52,292 nt of DNA, taken from positions 1 through 52,292 of the forward strand of contig CANQNG010000012.1 in the NCBI GenBank assembly GCA_947625155.1. The letters are read 5' to 3'. The DNA comes from an uncultured Clostridia bacterium. Its GTDB lineage: Bacteria; Bacillota; Clostridia; Oscillospirales; Ruminococcaceae. This document shows, piece by piece, positions 9,772 to 16,876 of this stretch; positions within the stretch are counted from its first letter, which is position 1, and every line of letters begins with the position of its first letter. The notes beneath the pieces are model-generated. The model searched no databases. It saw only the letters and a list, made by a program, of their open reading frames with translations, and was not told the DNA's origin. The translations under genes and the position numbers were made by a program.

Positions 9772-9810
9772 AGAACGGACAGGTACTGCCCTGCCCGTTC
9801 TTTCTTTTTT
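9772..9810 (+). terminator. Intrinsic terminator, possibly bidirectional
   Basis: GAACGG-ACAGG paired with CCCTG-CCCGTTC followed by TTTCTTTTTT. It ends the small gene at 9767 and, read on the minus strand, could also end the sigma/anti-sigma operon at 9817. Confidence 0.85.
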
Positions 9811-9816
9811 CTGTGT

Positions 9817-10956
9817 TCACGAAAAGAGCTGTTCCATATCCTTTACCAGTTCCCCGGAACAGTCTTTGGGGTATAGCTCGTTGTATTCCGGCGCAAAGCG
9901 CAGCCCCTCTGCCTCCGACCAGAACCGTGTCAGCAGGACAGCGCTCCCCTGCGTATCCTTGACGATGAACGTCACATCGTGGTACAGGATGCCCTCTTCT
10001 TCGTCATACTTGATCGGCGAAAGCCGGCAGTCCTGCACCAGATAGCCCTTTCCGTAAAAATCCCTGAACCGTTCTGCCATGCCCTCCCGCTGATCGGGGG
10101 CAAGACGGTGGACGAACAGGTCAGTTTTGATCCCGATCTTTTCATCGTCCGCATCGATCGGCTCGTCATTGCGGAGAAAACCGGACAGCACATTGATCGG
10201 GTAGACATCATGGTACACCAGATGTTCCATGATCATGCCGAGATCGGATCCTGCCGTTCCGCCCATCATGACGACCGAAGCCTCATACAGCCCGTCGCTG
10301 CCCTTGATAAAATGCAGCTCCAGTTCCTTGCCGTCCTGATAGTGCAGATATGCCTGTGTATAGGCGATCGGGGACAGGTTTAACCCGTAGTCCGCATAGG
10401 CGGTCTCCACCTTGACAGATCGGATCTCCGTGTCGCCATAGGCTGCATCGTAGGCTTTTTGCAGGGCATCGACATTGGCTTGCCGGACATGTTCCGCAGC
10501 ATCGGCATTGATGAGGACATTGCCGTTGTTCAGGTCGCCGTAGGAGGTATGTTCCGCATACCACTGCATATCGCCCTCGGCGAATTTCTGCACGATGCGC
10601 CGCACTTCCACGGACTGCCAGATCGTCTCAAAGCTGCGCATACCGGCTTCTTTCCGCACCTGCCCTACGGACAGATAGACCAGAACGCCGACCAGCAGCA
10701 GCAATAGCAACGCCAATACACCTGCTAAAATGCGGTTCCTGCGCAAGGTGCTGCCTAATTTCCGGAATACTTTCTTCTCCTCCGGGACATGAACTGGGGT
10801 CATGTCAGGCGGTATCTGTTCGTACAGTTTCCGGCAGTGTTCACAGGTTTGGATGTGTGCTTCGACTTCTGCCAAACTTTCCGGGCTGCCTATCCCCTCG
10901 CTGCACAAGGGGATGAGGTCTTTGATGATGGCGCAGCTCAGTTTCTGTTCGTTCAT
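9817..10956 (-). CDS. Zinc-finger anti-sigma factor-like membrane protein
   Basis: A 379-residue protein starting MNEQKLSCAIIKDLIPLCSEG with an anti-sigma zinc-binding domain (C8, H34, C38, C41 in AHIQTCEHC), a transmembrane segment at about 76-97 and a large extracytoplasmic domain of unknown fold. By family knowledge the cytoplasmic domain sequesters the partner sigma factor and the outer part senses a signal. Its start overlaps the stop of the upstream ECF sigma gene (ATGA), the usual arrangement for a cognate pair. The trigger is not evident from the sequence. Confidence 0.85.
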   Translation of the reverse strand: MNEQKLSCAIIKDLIPLCSEGIGSPESLAEVEAHIQTCEHCRKLYEQIPPDMTPVHVPEEKKVFRKLGSTLRRNRILAGVLALLLLLLVGVLVYLSVGQVRKEAGMRSFETIWQSVEVRRIVQKFAEGDMQWYAEHTSYGDLNNGNVLINADAAEHVRQANVDALQKAYDAAYGDTEIRSVKVETAYADYGLNLSPIAYTQAYLHYQDGKELELHFIKGSDGLYEASVVMMGGTAGSDLGMIMEHLVYHDVYPINVLSGFLRNDEPIDADDEKIGIKTDLFVHRLAPDQREGMAERFRDFYGKGYLVQDCRLSPIKYDEEEGILYHDVTFIVKDTQGSAVLLTRFWSEAEGLRFAPEYNELYPKDCSGELVKDMEQLFS

Positions 10957-11447
10957 CGTTTTCCCTCCTCGTCCATGATGGTGATGATCTTCTCCTTGGC
11001 TCTGAAAAACGTCACTCTCGCCCAGTTGGCGCTTTTCCCGAACAGCGCCCCGATGTCCTCAAATTTCAGCTCCGCAAACACCCGGAGCGTGAATATCTCC
11101 TTATACGGTTCATCCAGATGGTGCAGCACGGTATGCAGCTCCATTGCGGTGAGCTTGTCGGAAATGCGCTGTTCGAGCGATCCGCCGTCGGAGAGCTGCA
11201 CCTCGTCAAGCGGCAAGTGCCTGTTTTCCCGGCGCTTGCAGTAGTTGAGGTACTCGTTGCGGGCAATGGTGCAGAGCCATGTTTTCAGGGAACAATTGCC
11301 CTTGAAACCGGAAAACGAGGTGACAGCTTTCAGCATGGTGTCCTGTAAGATGTCCTCTGCCAATGTCTCATTCCGTGTGAGTTTCAGGAGAAAGCGGTAC
11401 ACGTCCTCCGCATACAGCCGATAGATCTCGTCAAACGCTTTCTGCAT
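10953..11447 (-). CDS. ECF-type RNA polymerase sigma factor (system 1)
   Basis: A 164-residue group-4 sigma factor with sigma-2 (about 1-75, including LAEDILQDTMLKA and the -10 recognition W in LKTWLCTIARNEYLN) and sigma-4 (about 105-160, helix-turn-helix around LKFEDIGALFGKSANWARV). It lacks sigma-1 and sigma-3. I set the start at 11447 because AAGGAGGGG lies 5-6 bases upstream; a start 9 codons earlier would lie in that site. It is preceded by an ECF-type promoter (TGTAACA...GTCTAATA) that it may itself recognise, and coupled to the anti-sigma gene. Confidence 0.92.
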   Translation of the reverse strand: MQKAFDEIYRLYAEDVYRFLLKLTRNETLAEDILQDTMLKAVTSFSGFKGNCSLKTWLCTIARNEYLNYCKRRENRHLPLDEVQLSDGGSLEQRISDKLTAMELHTVLHHLDEPYKEIFTLRVFAELKFEDIGALFGKSANWARVTFFRAKEKIITIMDEEGKR

Positions 11448-11473
11448 CTGCACCCCTCCTTTTCCTGCTTTCA

Positions 11474-11506
11474 CTTATTAGACAACCGAAACTGCGATAT
11501 GTTACA
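11474..11506 (-). promoter_or_regulatory. ECF-type promoter of sigma system 1
   Basis: Minus strand: TGTAACA, 16 bases, GTCTAATAAG, positioned shortly upstream of the sigma gene start. The -10 resembles those seen at the other two ECF loci, in particular 18921-18953 with identical spacing. Autoregulation is inferred. Confidence 0.6.
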
Positions 11507-11534
11507 AAAAAGCTGCCGTTTTTCAGCGGCAGCT
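11506..11534 (-). terminator. Terminator of the rhomboid operon
   Basis: Minus strand: AGCTGCCG, loop, CGGCAGCT, then TTTTTT. The last T of the tract is the first base of the TGTAACA box of the following ECF promoter, so the sigma operon is insulated from upstream transcription by zero spacing. Confidence 0.85.
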
Positions 11535-11538
11535 CATT

Positions 11539-12105
11539 TCAGCTAACTTTCCTATTATAGTATAGCCCATAGCAGATCCCGCAGACACCGCCTAAAATAT
11601 GAGACATCTGCGAAATATTGTCCGTTGCCACGATCCCTGTCATGATCTCCCTGACGATGTACAGCCCAGCCACCAGCAGCATGGTCAGCGGGATACCGCC
11701 GTTCTTGACAGAGGCGCAGGAACTGAGTGCAATGAACAGGAATGCGATACCGCTTGCACCCAGTACGCCGGTATTGCTCAACAGCAAATTCACTGCGCCT
11801 GTTACCGCAGCCGTGACGGCGATCATGCTCACGAGCCGCTTCGTGCCGTATTTTTCTTCGAGCATCGGACCGACCAGCGTGATCACGGTGAAATTGCTCA
11901 CGAAATGTTCCATATCCTTATGCCCGAAAATATGAGTGAACATCCGCACGATCATCAAAAACGGCTCGTCCGGTGTCCGCCGGCAGGTAAAGAGCGCCAT
12001 GGTAGATACGCCGCCTGTTGCATACCCAAACAGCAGCACCACAAAGGAGATGAGCGTAAAGCCAATGACTGCCGGGGCATTTAATTCCAGCTTGGGGAGT
12101 TTCAT
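11539..12105 (-). CDS. Rhomboid-family intramembrane serine protease
   Basis: A 188-residue, about six-helix membrane protein. The catalytic serine is S118 in GASG, paired with H169 in SHILGG; the HxxxN motif H67-FVSN71 of the oxyanion/loop region is kept. Rhomboids cleave transmembrane segments within the bilayer. It lies 6 bases after the phosphoribosyltransferase-like gene and is probably cotranscribed. Proximity to three membrane anti-sigma proteins makes a role in regulated proteolysis conceivable, but nothing in the sequence shows it; rhomboids are not the usual site-1/site-2 proteases. Confidence 0.88.
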   Translation of the reverse strand: MKLPKLELNAPAVIGFTLISFVVLLFGYATGGVSTMALFTCRRTPDEPFLMIVRMFTHIFGHKDMEHFVSNFTVITLVGPMLEEKYGTKRLVSMIAVTAAVTGAVNLLLSNTGVLGASGIAFLFIALSSCASVKNGGIPLTMLLVAGLYIVREIMTGIVATDNISQMSHILGGVCGICYGLYYNRKVS

Positions 12106-12111
12106 GCCCTG

Positions 12112-12750
12112 TCAGATCTTGGAGTAGCCGAAACTGTTGACAATGGCATCCACCTTAGCACCGCTGGCGCACAAAGCACACTGGGACGGGGGCATCGTCC
12201 TGTATTCCGGGATATCGGAAAGGGAGAACACGCAGTCGATCTCGATGCCGTTGTAGTCGTGGATCGCACTGAAGATCGCAGCCACACCTGCCAGCTTGCC
12301 CGAATAGTACTGGAGACACTCCACGCAGCGGTTGATAGACTTGCCGGTGGAAATGGAGGACATCAGCAGCAGGATCTCTTTATTATAGATATTCTTCTGG
12401 AGATTGTCCCGGAAGATCATCTGGTTGTTCATGTTGGTCTCCGGGGTGATGACTGCAATATCCCGTCCGCCGTTCATGCCGCCGCCGTTCTCGCAGAGGT
12501 CACGGGCAAGGAACGCACCGACCATTTCCGTCCCCTCAAAGCAGAGGATCGTATCGATGTGCTTGGAGTGCGCATAGAACTTTGCCAGCTCTCTGCCTGC
12601 CTCACGGGCAGCACGGTACTGGGTCTTTGTGGTGGTCATATCCACAAAAAAATTGACGTGGGAGTGGTTGGTGGCAAAATGCCCCGGGATAAGTCCGAGT
12701 TTGACATTATTGTTGTTTTTGGCTGTAATGTCGATCTGTCTATCTTCCAT
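12112..12750 (-). CDS. Phosphoribosyltransferase-like protein with degenerate PRPP loop
   Basis: A 212-residue protein with the type-I phosphoribosyltransferase outline, closest in feel to orotate phosphoribosyltransferase-like paralogues. A strand-loop at about 126-139 (EILLLMSSISTGKSI) aligns with the PRPP loop consensus DDxxTTGxS, but both acidic residues are replaced (M130, S131). A CxxC (C191, C194 in QCALCASG) near the C-terminus may bind metal. The start at 12750 is set by AAAGGA upstream and a good sigma-A promoter. Substrate is unknown; loss of the acidic pair argues for a binding or regulatory role rather than normal catalysis. It precedes the rhomboid gene. Confidence 0.7.
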   Translation of the reverse strand: MEDRQIDITAKNNNNVKLGLIPGHFATNHSHVNFFVDMTTTKTQYRAAREAGRELAKFYAHSKHIDTILCFEGTEMVGAFLARDLCENGGGMNGGRDIAVITPETNMNNQMIFRDNLQKNIYNKEILLLMSSISTGKSINRCVECLQYYSGKLAGVAAIFSAIHDYNGIEIDCVFSLSDIPEYRTMPPSQCALCASGAKVDAIVNSFGYSKI

Positions 12751-12807
12751 GATCTGCAATTCCTTTCTTGACCCGCCGGGCGGGTATGATCTGCATTTTA
12801 TATTCTT

Positions 12808-12836
12808 ATTATACCAGATCTTCCCCGAAAAGTCAA
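12808..12836 (-). promoter_or_regulatory. Sigma-A promoter for the PRT-like/rhomboid operon
   Basis: Minus strand: TTGACT, 17 bases, TATAAT with TGG just upstream (extended -10), about 58 bases before the start at 12750. Confidence 0.85.
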
Positions 12837-12870
12837 TGGCTTTTCCGGAAAAACTTCCGAACGCCAAGTC

Positions 12871-12899
12871 TTTACAATTCCCGGCAGATGTGTTATACT
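12871..12899 (+). promoter_or_regulatory. Sigma-A promoter upstream of ECF system 2
   Basis: TTTACA, 17 bases, TATACT, with TGTG at the -16 region. Divergent from the promoter at 12808-12836. It would drive a leader of about 150 bases before the sigma gene at 13057. Confidence 0.65.
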
Positions 12900-12990
12900 A
12901 AGAATATCTGCTTCCGCAGCGGGGATCATAGCTATCATGAACAAAAATAGCAAGTCAGATCTGTGCATAACGTAAAACATTTCAAAAAAG

Positions 12991-13021
12991 TGTCAGTTTT
13001 CGGCAGCATGACCTGTATTAG
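12991..13021 (+). promoter_or_regulatory. Possible ECF-type promoter of sigma system 2
   Basis: TGTCAGT, 17 bases, GTATTAG, 35 bases before the sigma start. It is a weaker match to the TGTMACA-N16-GTCTWATA pattern at the two other ECF loci, with one extra spacer base. Confidence 0.35.
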
Positions 13022-13056
13022 TTTATAGAAGCCCTCAAAAGAAAGGTGGGATGACA

Positions 13057-13596
13057 ATGCTGTCGATCCAGTCTGACAGCCCCGGCGATGCGGCAAAGAA
13101 ACAGGCGGTCCGGGTAAAGGAGGATAGCTTTGCGGTCGTGGACAAGTATCAGGATCTTGTCTACCGGACGGCGCTGACTGTCACCGGAAGTCAGTGGGAT
13201 GCCGAGGACATCATGCAGGAGGTGTTCCTGAAATACTTTCAGTCGCACCCGGTCTTTCAGAACGAAGCACACGAGAAAAGCTGGCTGATGAAAGTCACCG
13301 TCAATGCCGGAAAGAACCTGATGCGGACAGGGTGGTACAAAAAACGTGCCGAGATCGACTGGGACAGGCTGATCGCAAAGGAAGAGACCGCTGAGACGGA
13401 TCGTTCTGCGGACGTGCTTCGTGCTGTCCTGTCCCTGCCGGAGCGCTACCGTATCGCCGTCTACCTGTATTATTATGAAGAACTATCCATCCGTGAGATC
13501 GCTGATGTCACCGGCAGCACAGAAGCTGCCGTCAGTCAGCAGCTCAGCCGTGCCAGAAACAAGCTGCGCAAGAAACTGGGAGGTGCAGACATATGA
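13057..13596 (+). CDS. ECF-type RNA polymerase sigma factor (system 2)
   Basis: A 179-residue group-4 sigma factor. Sigma-2 holds WDAEDIMQEVFLKYFQ and KSWLMKVTVNAGKNL; sigma-4 holds LPERYRIAVYLYYYEELSIREIA and the recognition helix TEAAVSQQLSRARNKL. The N-terminal about 25 residues are an extra tail. The ATG at 13057 is preferred over one 6 bases earlier because AAAGGTGG is then 8 bases away. The stop overlaps the start of the next gene (ATGA, 13593-13596), typical of a sigma/anti-sigma pair. Confidence 0.92.
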   Translation: MLSIQSDSPGDAAKKQAVRVKEDSFAVVDKYQDLVYRTALTVTGSQWDAEDIMQEVFLKYFQSHPVFQNEAHEKSWLMKVTVNAGKNLMRTGWYKKRAEIDWDRLIAKEETAETDRSADVLRAVLSLPERYRIAVYLYYYEELSIREIADVTGSTEAAVSQQLSRARNKLRKKLGGADI

Positions 13597-13928
13597 ACCT
13601 GAAACAGTCCATCCAGAATGCCTATGACCATGTGCATGCCCCTGCGGATGTGACAGAACGCCTGAAACAGGAACTGTATCAGAAAGATCTGGAGGAAGAA
13701 CGGGATGAAGTGACCTATCAGGCTGCCGGACCGCAGAAGCCTGCTATCGGGCGCTATTTCGTGTATATCGCAGCATCTCTGCTCCTCTGTGCAGGCGGTG
13801 TGCTCGCTGCATGGAGCATGCAGTCGCAGCGGGTCGATCTCAACCCCGGCAGACCGATCCCCGGAACTGTTACTACCGTCACTGACAGCATGCCGGAAAC
13901 GACCGAACCGACTGACGTGCAAAATTAA
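13593..13928 (+). CDS. Putative membrane partner (anti-sigma) of ECF system 2
   Basis: A 111-residue protein: a cytoplasmic helical part (about 1-50, MNLKQSIQNAYDHVHAPADV then many K/E), one transmembrane segment (about 54-74) and a short external tail rich in P and T ending TEPTDVQN. The N-terminal pattern (ADVTERLKQEL) is the kind seen in short anti-sigma-like proteins encoded after ECF genes in Clostridia. It lacks the zinc-finger HxxxCxxC, so it is a different type from the system-1 partner. Assignment rests on topology and translational coupling. Confidence 0.65.
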   Translation: MNLKQSIQNAYDHVHAPADVTERLKQELYQKDLEEERDEVTYQAAGPQKPAIGRYFVYIAASLLLCAGGVLAAWSMQSQRVDLNPGRPIPGTVTTVTDSMPETTEPTDVQN

Positions 13929-13976
13929 ACTATCTGCTCTTGCATGATCGCCGCATATCCGGTAATACTATCATCA

Positions 13977-14044
13977 CGGAGCCGATACAGCGCTCCGACG
14001 GTATATCAAGCTCGGAACGCCGCACATTCCGCCCGGATATACCG
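13977..14044 (+). promoter_or_regulatory. Back-to-back hairpins in the leader of the Asn/Ser-rich gene
   Basis: Hairpin 1: CGGAGC (13977-13982) with GCTCCG (13992-13997). Hairpin 2: CGGTATATC (13999-14007) with GATATACCG (14036-14044), containing an inner CGGAA/TTCCG stem (14013-14017, 14027-14031). No U tract follows, so this is not a terminator. It may be a structured leader or a small RNA. Only base pairing supports it. Confidence 0.4.
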
Positions 14045-14074
14045 GGGATCGTGCGGAGATGGGAGCGAAAAGCG

Positions 14075-14224
14075 ATGAGCAAGAATAATTCCAGCAACAA
14101 GAAGAATTCCAATGCACAGGACCGCCAGAACAATTCTTCCAGCAACTCCAGAAATTCGGAGGATTCCAGCAACAACAGCTCGAACGACTCCAATTCTGAA
14201 AACAGCGACCCTTGCTGCGACTGA
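14075..14224 (+). CDS. Asn/Ser-rich 49-residue peptide
   Basis: Begins MSKNNSSNKKNSNAQDRQ and ends SDPCCD; more than half of the residues are N or S, with K/R early and D/E later, giving a basic-to-acidic gradient and a terminal Cys pair. No membrane segment is present. A GGGAG site lies about 9 bases before the ATG. The low-complexity, disordered composition and neighbouring hairpins suggest a real but atypical small gene; spore-associated or surface peptides can look like this, but I cannot assign a family. The codons are dominated by AAC/AAT and TCC/AGC, unlike neighbours. Confidence 0.55.
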   Translation: MSKNNSSNKKNSNAQDRQNNSSSNSRNSEDSSNNSSNDSNSENSDPCCD

Positions 14225-14230
14225 CGCAGC

Positions 14231-14263
14231 AAAAAGCCCCCGTGCCATAAAGCACAGGGGCTT
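14231..14263 (-). terminator. Intrinsic terminator of the GH13 gene
   Basis: Minus strand: AGCCCCTGTGC, loop, GCACGGGGGCT, then TTTTT. On the plus strand the same stem could terminate the small peptide gene, but the following tract is T-poor. Confidence 0.85.
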
Positions 14264-14277
14264 CTACATGCAGGGGA

Positions 14278-15858
14278 TCACAGCAGCGTAAAACGCTCCG
14301 TGTCGCCCACGCTATCCATGAACATAGACTTCGGGCGCACCCAGATACTGCCGTCTGTATCGCTCTGGTAGACCACCATTTCCTCGTTGGTCTCGCTGTG
14401 TGTGGCAGTGCAGACGACCGTGTACTCCCCACCCTTGAAATGGCGGTAACGCTGTCCGGCGCTCACCTCACGGGGCTGCTCTGCGGGCGTTTCCTTGGCT
14501 TCCGGCTGGAGATTCACAATGTCATCCTGCACGATGATCATGGAAGTGAACGGTTCCATGTGGACAAAGGCATTGCCGTTTTCCACACGGACGGCACCGC
14601 CGCCGATCACGTCTGCCAGCGCATGGTAATGTGTCCCGAACTGCATATCACACGGCTGATCGTCCAGATTCAGGGCAACATAGACCGTCTGCCCCTCCAG
14701 TTCCTTGGCAAAGAGCATCTGACGGTTGCGGATGATGACCGTCCGGTAACTGCCTGTGCGCAGTGCCGGGTATGCCCGGTAGATCCTGCCGAGCTTGACG
14801 ATGTGACGGTAAAGCCCGATATTCTCGTGTTCCATGGCAGAAAGCTCCAGACACGGGCGCAAATTATCGTCCGAATTGTTTTCTTTCCGCCCGTGTATGC
14901 CATACTCCGAGCCGTAATAAATGGACGGGATGCCCGGCATACAGTACAGCAGCGTGTACGCTGTATGCAGGTAACGCTCATCATTGACCGTGGAGGCAAG
15001 GCGGTCCACGTCATGGTTGTCTACAAAATTGTAAAGCCGGATATTCCGGTAAATACCGCCGTTCGAGCCGGACTGCCGGTTGATGGAATAGTCGATCTCG
15101 AAATAATTCTTGTCATTGTGGGAAGAATAGATGCCCTTGTAGCATTCGTAGTTGGTGACGGAATCGAGCATTTCGGGGTTTGCCCAGCGGTTGTAGTCGC
15201 CGTGGATGATCTCGCCCATCAGCCAGAATTCCGGGTCTTTCCCCTTGCAGAACGCACGAATGCGCTTGAAGAAGTTGAAGTCGATGCAGTCTGCCGCATC
15301 AAAGCGGATGCCGTCAATGTGGAATTCGTCCATCCAGTAATTCACCGCATCGAGCAGATAATTGCACACATCCGGGTTTTGCAGATCAAGCTTGACCAGA
15401 TTGTAGTGACCGTTCCAGCCCTCATACCAGAAAGGATCTCCGCAGGGAGACGGTCCGCCGAAATTCAGGTTCTGGAACCAGCCGCAGTAGGGGGAATTCT
15501 GCCCGTTCTGCTGGATGTCGGTAAATGCCCAGAAATTTCTGCCCACATGGTTGAATACGCCGTCCAGAATGACACGGATGCCGTTTTCATGGAGCGTATC
15601 GCAGATGTGCCGGAACATGTCATTGTCGCCAAGACGGCGGTCAATGGTCTTGTAATCGGTCGTATCATAGCCGTGTTCCACGGATTCAAACACCGGTCCG
15701 AAATACACGGCATCGACATTCATTTCTTTGAAGTGCGGGATCCAGTCCAGTACTTTTTCCAGCCGTCTGACGGGTCCGCCGCCCTCGTTGTACTTCGGCG
15801 CACCGCAGAACCCCAACGGGTAAATATGGTAAATAATTGCATTTTCATACCAGCTCAT
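14278..15858 (-). CDS. GH13 alpha-amylase-family enzyme fused to a DUF1653 domain
   Basis: A 526-residue cytoplasmic (no signal peptide) glycoside hydrolase of family 13. Region I VFNHVG (about 101-106), region II GIRFDAADC with nucleophile D187, region III GEIIHGD with acid/base E216 and region IV NFVDNHD with D283 are all present, so it should be active. The early domain order resembles neopullulanase/cyclomaltodextrinase-type or maltogenic enzymes acting on imported maltodextrins; exact specificity is not readable. Residues about 468-524 (YRHFKGGEYTVV, TATHSETNEEMVVYQ, WVRPKSMF) are a DUF1653 domain, normally a stand-alone small protein. Its start is 24 bases after the HD gene stop, so the pair is probably an operon. 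Confidence 0.93.
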   Translation of the reverse strand: MSWYENAIIYHIYPLGFCGAPKYNEGGGPVRRLEKVLDWIPHFKEMNVDAVYFGPVFESVEHGYDTTDYKTIDRRLGDNDMFRHICDTLHENGIRVILDGVFNHVGRNFWAFTDIQQNGQNSPYCGWFQNLNFGGPSPCGDPFWYEGWNGHYNLVKLDLQNPDVCNYLLDAVNYWMDEFHIDGIRFDAADCIDFNFFKRIRAFCKGKDPEFWLMGEIIHGDYNRWANPEMLDSVTNYECYKGIYSSHNDKNYFEIDYSINRQSGSNGGIYRNIRLYNFVDNHDVDRLASTVNDERYLHTAYTLLYCMPGIPSIYYGSEYGIHGRKENNSDDNLRPCLELSAMEHENIGLYRHIVKLGRIYRAYPALRTGSYRTVIIRNRQMLFAKELEGQTVYVALNLDDQPCDMQFGTHYHALADVIGGGAVRVENGNAFVHMEPFTSMIIVQDDIVNLQPEAKETPAEQPREVSAGQRYRHFKGGEYTVVCTATHSETNEEMVVYQSDTDGSIWVRPKSMFMDSVGDTERFTLL

Positions 15859-15882
15859 AGTGATAACTCCTTCTGTATCGTA

Positions 15883-16473
15883 TTATTTTTGGGGTGTCCC
15901 CTCCAGATAGTAGGTCGCCTCCATATCTGCCACACTCAGCGCAAAGGCAAGCGGGAACATCTCAAACGCTTTGCCGATCGAATTCTTGTCCTCGATCCCG
16001 GAAAAGCCCATGTGATAGCGGATCGCAAATGCTTCCTCCCGGCTCAGCCGCATAAATCCGGAAATGATGTACACCGATTTCTCCCCGTGTCCGTAAGGCA
16101 AAGTATCATCGATCGTGTAGTAGGGGACTTTTTCCCACTGTCCCTGCGCATTCTTGGCATTCCGGTAGTCGGTCTTGTAGAAATTGATCTTGCAGAGATC
16201 ATGCAGCAATGCCACCAGAGCGACCGTTTCTTCGCTGTAGTCCATGTTGTAGACCTCTTTTGTTCTGGGACGGGTCAGGTAGTCCGCAAGGCATTGGTAC
16301 ACATTGACACTGTGTTCCACAAGCCCGCCTTCGTATGAACCGTGGAAGCGTGTGCTGGACGGTGCGGTGAAGAAATCGCATGCATCGCTTTTCAGGTAAT
16401 CCAGCAGTTTCCCGGCACCGGAACGGGTGATCTTGCTTTCGTAGATCTCAATAAAGGTCTCCTTTGCACCCAT
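15883..16473 (-). CDS. HD-domain phosphohydrolase
   Basis: A 196-residue soluble protein with the HD metal-binding pattern: H54 in VEHSVN, the HD pair H91-D92 in ALLHDLCKINFY, and later histidines in YGHGEKS and RYHMG. The sequence around EHSVNVYQ...LLHDLCK recalls the HD half of YhaM-type 3'-5' exoribonucleases, but the N-terminal OB domain of YhaM is absent; nucleotide hydrolysis is an equally possible activity. Start set by AAGGAGG 7 bases before ATG. The leader between its promoter (16685-16713) and start carries the long palindromic element at 16491-16654. Confidence 0.85.
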   Translation of the reverse strand: MGAKETFIEIYESKITRSGAGKLLDYLKSDACDFFTAPSSTRFHGSYEGGLVEHSVNVYQCLADYLTRPRTKEVYNMDYSEETVALVALLHDLCKINFYKTDYRNAKNAQGQWEKVPYYTIDDTLPYGHGEKSVYIISGFMRLSREEAFAIRYHMGFSGIEDKNSIGKAFEMFPLAFALSVADMEATYYLEGTPQK

Positions 16474-16490
16474 GACAGTTCCTCCTTCTC

Positions 16491-16654
16491 AGAACCTGTC
16501 CACATAGGATGCCGCACTCGTCTTTTCGGCATCTTTGCACCGTATCTTTGTCCGAACTCCTAGGAATACATACAGTATTCCGTTGTCGTTCGCCCTTTGA
16601 TACGGCGCAGATCTGCTCGAAGATCCGAGCACATCCCCTATGTGGACAGGTTCT
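16491..16654. repeat. Long self-complementary element, copy 1
   Basis: A 164-base unit bounded by perfect 18-base inverted ends AGAACCTGTCCACATAGG (16491-16508) and its complement (16637-16654). The interior halves are also roughly complementary to each other (ATCTTTGCACCGTATC versus GATACGGCGCAGAT, CGAAC versus GTTCG), and the centre is the dyad GGAATAC-ATACA-GTATTCC (16563-16581). The whole unit could fold into one long hairpin. The core AACTCCTnGnAATACA...AGTATTCC...GTCGTT recurs in copy 2 at 49160-49332. It encodes no plausible protein. It lies in the 5' leader of the HD gene. The rest of the gap 16714-16876 holds nothing I can name. Confidence 0.75.
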
Positions 16655-16684
16655 CATAGAAATATACAGACAGACAACGTTTTC

Positions 16685-16713
16685 ATTATAGCACATTACG
16701 CAGTCTCATGCAA
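16685..16713 (-). promoter_or_regulatory. Sigma-A promoter for the HD/GH13 operon
   Basis: Minus strand: TTGCAT, 17 bases, TATAAT with TGTG at the -16 region (TGTGCTATAAT). Transcripts from here would include the whole palindromic element before the HD gene. Confidence 0.8.
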
Positions 16714-16876
16714 GCATTTTTGTGAAAAATCATTGTATTACACAGTATTTTTTCAGAAAGATCGTACAATTCGACCGATCCTTGCCCGCATGATCTTCCC
16801 GCCGCCGGAAATACTAATACGGAGCCTGCACAGGCTTGCAAGCATTTTGCAGAAAGAAAGGAAGGGGGCAGACACA

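Noticed and set aside
13940-14074. Longer N-terminus for the Asn/Ser-rich peptide
   Set aside because: It would run through the two hairpins and has no ribosome site; the ATG at 14075 has GGGAG at proper spacing.
14398-16338. 646-codon open frame antisense to the GH13 and HD genes
   Set aside because: It mirrors two well-recognised genes, lacks a ribosome site and has no recognisable domain; codon bias creates such frames.
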